Part shown: positions 5,625-7,673 of the stretch, one piece after another
Position numbering within the stretch: position 1 is the first letter of the stretch
Layout: each line of letters begins with the position of its first letter
Assembly: GCA_023262365.1 (NCBI GenBank)
Contig: JALRBF010000265.1
Span: 1-7,673, forward strand
Source of the DNA: Burkholderiaceae bacterium
Lineage (GTDB): Bacteria; Pseudomonadota; Gammaproteobacteria; Burkholderiales; Burkholderiaceae_C
Length of the DNA stretch: 7,673 bases
Reading direction: 5' to 3'
The notes under the pieces: generated by a model
The model's input: the letters and a program-made list of their open reading frames with translations, nothing else
Told to the model about the DNA's origin: nothing
The model's database searches: none
Position numbers and translations under genes: made by a program

Positions 5625-7673
5625 ATGGCGTATTGGCTTTGGCCGGTGGCGTGGGCCTTGGGCGTGGCGTGGCAATTGCAGCAAGCCACGCTGGCCCCGG
5701 CGGCGTACGGGGTGGGTTGGCTGCTGCTGGCCGCGGCAGCGGCATGGGTTGCGCGGCGCTGGGTTGGCCCGCGCCTGCGCCGGTTGGTGTGGGCCGTGGT
5801 GGTGGCCACGGCGGCTCACGCCAGCACCGGGTGGCATGCCTTGCTGCGCGCGCGCCAGTCGCCGCCATCCGATTGGCAAGGGCGCTACGCCACGGTTGAG
5901 GCCGAGGTGTGGGACAGCCCGCGACTTAACCCCTACGGCATGACGTTGACGGTGGCCGTGCGCCAGGTGCAAATTGGCCAGCAAGCGCCGGTGCCGTGGC
6001 ACGGCTTGGCGCGTTTGTCTTGGTTTGGTGCAAAGCAGCGGCCCGCCCCGGGCGAGGTGTGGCGCTGGCCCGTACGCTGGCGTGCCGTGCACGGCTTGGC
6101 CAACCCCGGTGGGCAAGACGCCGAACTCAGCGCCTGGCGTACTGGCATCAAGGCCCGGCTAAGCGTTCGCACCGCCCAATCGGCTCCGCCACCGGTTCGC
6201 TTACGCCAGGCCCATGGCCAATGGCTCACCCGGGCGCGCGCCTGGGTGTGGCATCGCCTGCAAGCCGCGGTACCAAACCCGCGGGCGCGCGGCCTACTCG
6301 CGGCGCTGGCTGTGGGCATGCAAAGCGCCATTGCGCCGCAAGACTGGCAGGTGTTTCGCCTCACCGGGGTGGCGCATTTGGTCAGCATTTCAGGGCTGCA
6401 CATCACCATGTTCGCGTGGTTGGCGCAAACCCTATGGTTGGTGGCGTGGCGCCAGGCTGGTCGGGTTTCAACGCTGGCTCTGCGCTGGCCGGCACGGACG
6501 GTGGCGCGCTGGGGTGGTTTGGTGTTGGCCGCGGCCTACGCGGTGTTCTCGGGTTGGGCGGTGCCGGCGCAGCGCACCACCTTAATGCTGGCCGCGGTCA
6601 CGGTGTTGCGCAGCCTAGGGGTGCAGTGGCCGTGGCACGTGACGCTGTTGGGCGCGGCTTGGTTGGTGCTGGTGCTGGACCCTTGGGCGTTGTTGCAGCC
6701 AGGCTTTTGGTTAAGTTTTGGCGCGGTCGCCATTTTGTTTGCGCGCGATGCGTTTGCGCCCGTTGCGGGTTGGCGCGAAGGCTGGCACGCGCTGCGCGAG
6801 CAAAGCGTGCTTACGCTAACCATGGCGCCGCTCACGGTGTGGTGGTTTGGCCAAATTGCATGGGTTGGCGTGGTGGCCAACTTGCTGGCGGTGCCGTTGG
6901 TGACGCTGGTCATCCTGCCGCTGGCCATGGGCGGGGTGGCGCTGCCTGTGCTGTGGCAAGTGGCTCGGCCCTTGGCCAATTGGTTGCTTGGCGTGCTGTC
7001 GCTGATGGCGCAATGGCCAATGGCGGCGTGGACGCCGGCCATGCCACCTTTGGCGGTGGTGGCGCTGGCCGCTGCCGCTGGGGTGGCGCTGCTGCGCCGC
7101 TGGCCGTGGCGTTGGCGGGCGTTGTACGTGGGGGCCATGTTGTCGGCATTGTGTTGGCAAGCCGCACGCCCGCCCCCAGGTGAGTTTTGGCTTACCGCCC
7201 TTGACGTGGGGTAGGGCTCGGCGCTGCTGGTGCAAACCGCCACCCACGTGCTGCTGTTTGACACGGGCCGGCGCGACCCCGCGCAGCGAGCCGTCTTGCC
7301 CGCCTTGCAGCGCGCGGGGTTGCAGCCCGATGTCATCATGCTCTCGCACGACGACGCCGATCACGCCGGCGGCGCAACGGACTTACGCCGCGCGTACCCC
7401 AGGGCTCGCCGCCTTGGCGGCTGGCCACAGGGTGACGCCGCGGCCCGCACCTGCAGTGGCCAACGTTGGCGGTGGGACGGGGTGGACTTTGTTGTGTTTC
7501 ACCCGGCCCCGGGCCAAACGCAACACCAAAGCAACGCACAAAGCTGCGTGCTGCGCATCAGCAATGGCCAACAAGCCGCGCTGCTGCCCGGCGACTTACC
7601 CAGCGCTCAAGAACAGATGTTGCTGCAAAGCGGCGCCGCGTTGGCAGCTACGGTGCTGGTGGCGGGGCATCAC
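5625..7673 (+). pseudogene. comEC: ComEC/Rec2 DNA-uptake channel gene, interrupted by in-frame TAG and running off the right edge
   Basis: ComEC is the inner-membrane channel that passes single-stranded DNA into the cytoplasm during natural transformation. Start ATG at 5625 follows a strong purine-rich ribosome binding site (5611-5620). Residues 1-75 hold N-terminal helices, about 80-190 the soluble DUF4131-type domain, and about 220-515 the multi-helix Competence domain. Within the last are TGVAHLVSISGLHI (247-260), LDPWALLQPGFWLSFGA (351-367) and ANLLAVPLVTLVILPLAM (418-435). The frame then hits TAG at 7212-7214, exactly at the Gln of the family's DVGQGSA motif. Reading continues in the same frame without another stop for 153 codons to 7673. 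This part encodes a metallo-beta-lactamase-like domain: LLFDTGR, LSHDDADHAGG (about 7341-7373), LLPGDL and, at the edge, AGHH, the start of the usual HHGS motif. A single C-to-T change (CAG to TAG) explains everything. The product is either a 529-residue truncated channel or, if the stop is an error, normal ComEC. The 3' end lies outside the window. Confidence 0.9.
7212..7214 (+). other. comEC: Premature in-frame TAG in comEC
   Basis: The triplet follows GACGTGGGG (Asp-Val-Gly) and precedes GGCTCGGCG (Gly-Ser-Ala). The ComEC family reads Asp-Val-Gly-Gln-Gly here, so the ancestral codon was almost certainly CAG. The frame is continuous on both sides, so this is a substitution and not an indel. 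TAG ends the plus-strand gene at 848-850, so a genome-wide TAG reassignment is unlikely. Confidence 0.92.

Noticed and set aside
5556..6116. Long upstream extension of the RidA frame on the minus strand
   Set aside because: The frame is antisense to comEC. The family N-terminus and a good ribosome binding site place the start at 5555.
5996..7183. 395-codon open frame on the plus strand inside comEC
   Set aside because: It is a Gly/Ala/Arg-rich shadow frame created by high GC. The overlapping comEC frame has clear family motifs.
7224..7232. Possible re-initiation after the comEC stop (for example GTG at 7230) making a separate metallo-beta-lactamase-like protein
   Set aside because: No spaced Shine-Dalgarno is visible, and the downstream part would begin after the DVGQG strand of the domain. 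A split gene by design is less likely than a nonsense mutation.
1..7673. CRISPR array, tRNA/rRNA genes, insertion sequences, phage or toxin-antitoxin modules
   Set aside because: Reading both strands by eye gave no spaced direct repeats, cloverleaf sequence, transposase or integrase motif, or small gene pairs. A dedicated tRNA or covariance-model search was not possible here.

Overview
The window is high-GC, densely packed bacterial DNA. Gene content and protein style suggest a betaproteobacterium, probably Burkholderiales. That placement is an inference from overall family resemblance and cannot be proven here.

Layout from left to right. (1) The 3' part of a plus-strand gene (2-850) encodes a stand-alone protein related to the MetE C-terminal domain, with its zinc-binding residues intact. 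(2) A minus-strand block occupies 5555 down to 847. Read in its own direction it runs: a RidA-family protein (5555-5097), the molybdopterin-binding large subunit of a xanthine dehydrogenase/CoxL-type hydroxylase (4993-2678), a ten-helix EamA/DMT transporter (2673-1762) and a class II aldolase/adducin-family protein (1704-847). The last three are tightly arranged, with gaps of 4 and 57 bp. A 103-bp gap holding a strong GC-rich inverted repeat separates ridA from coxL. (3) Divergent from ridA, after 69 bp, is comEC (5625 to the window end), the inner-membrane DNA-uptake channel. It is interrupted by an in-frame TAG at 7212-7214, where the family has Gln in the conserved DVGQG motif.

How the genes may work together: the minus-strand block looks like a small-molecule catabolic cluster. 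It would comprise a transporter, a molybdenum hydroxylase subunit, an aldolase-fold enzyme and a RidA-type imine/enamine-handling protein. No substrate can be named. The hydroxylase carries the form II motif AYRGAGR, not the CO dehydrogenase motif AYxCSFR. Its usual iron-sulfur and FAD subunits are not encoded in this window.

I found no tRNA or rRNA gene, CRISPR array, insertion sequence or phage gene. There is no stretch above 300 bases without a gene. I see no convincing wholly new system. The two points most worth following are the nonsense-interrupted comEC and the molybdenum-hydroxylase large subunit without partner subunits.
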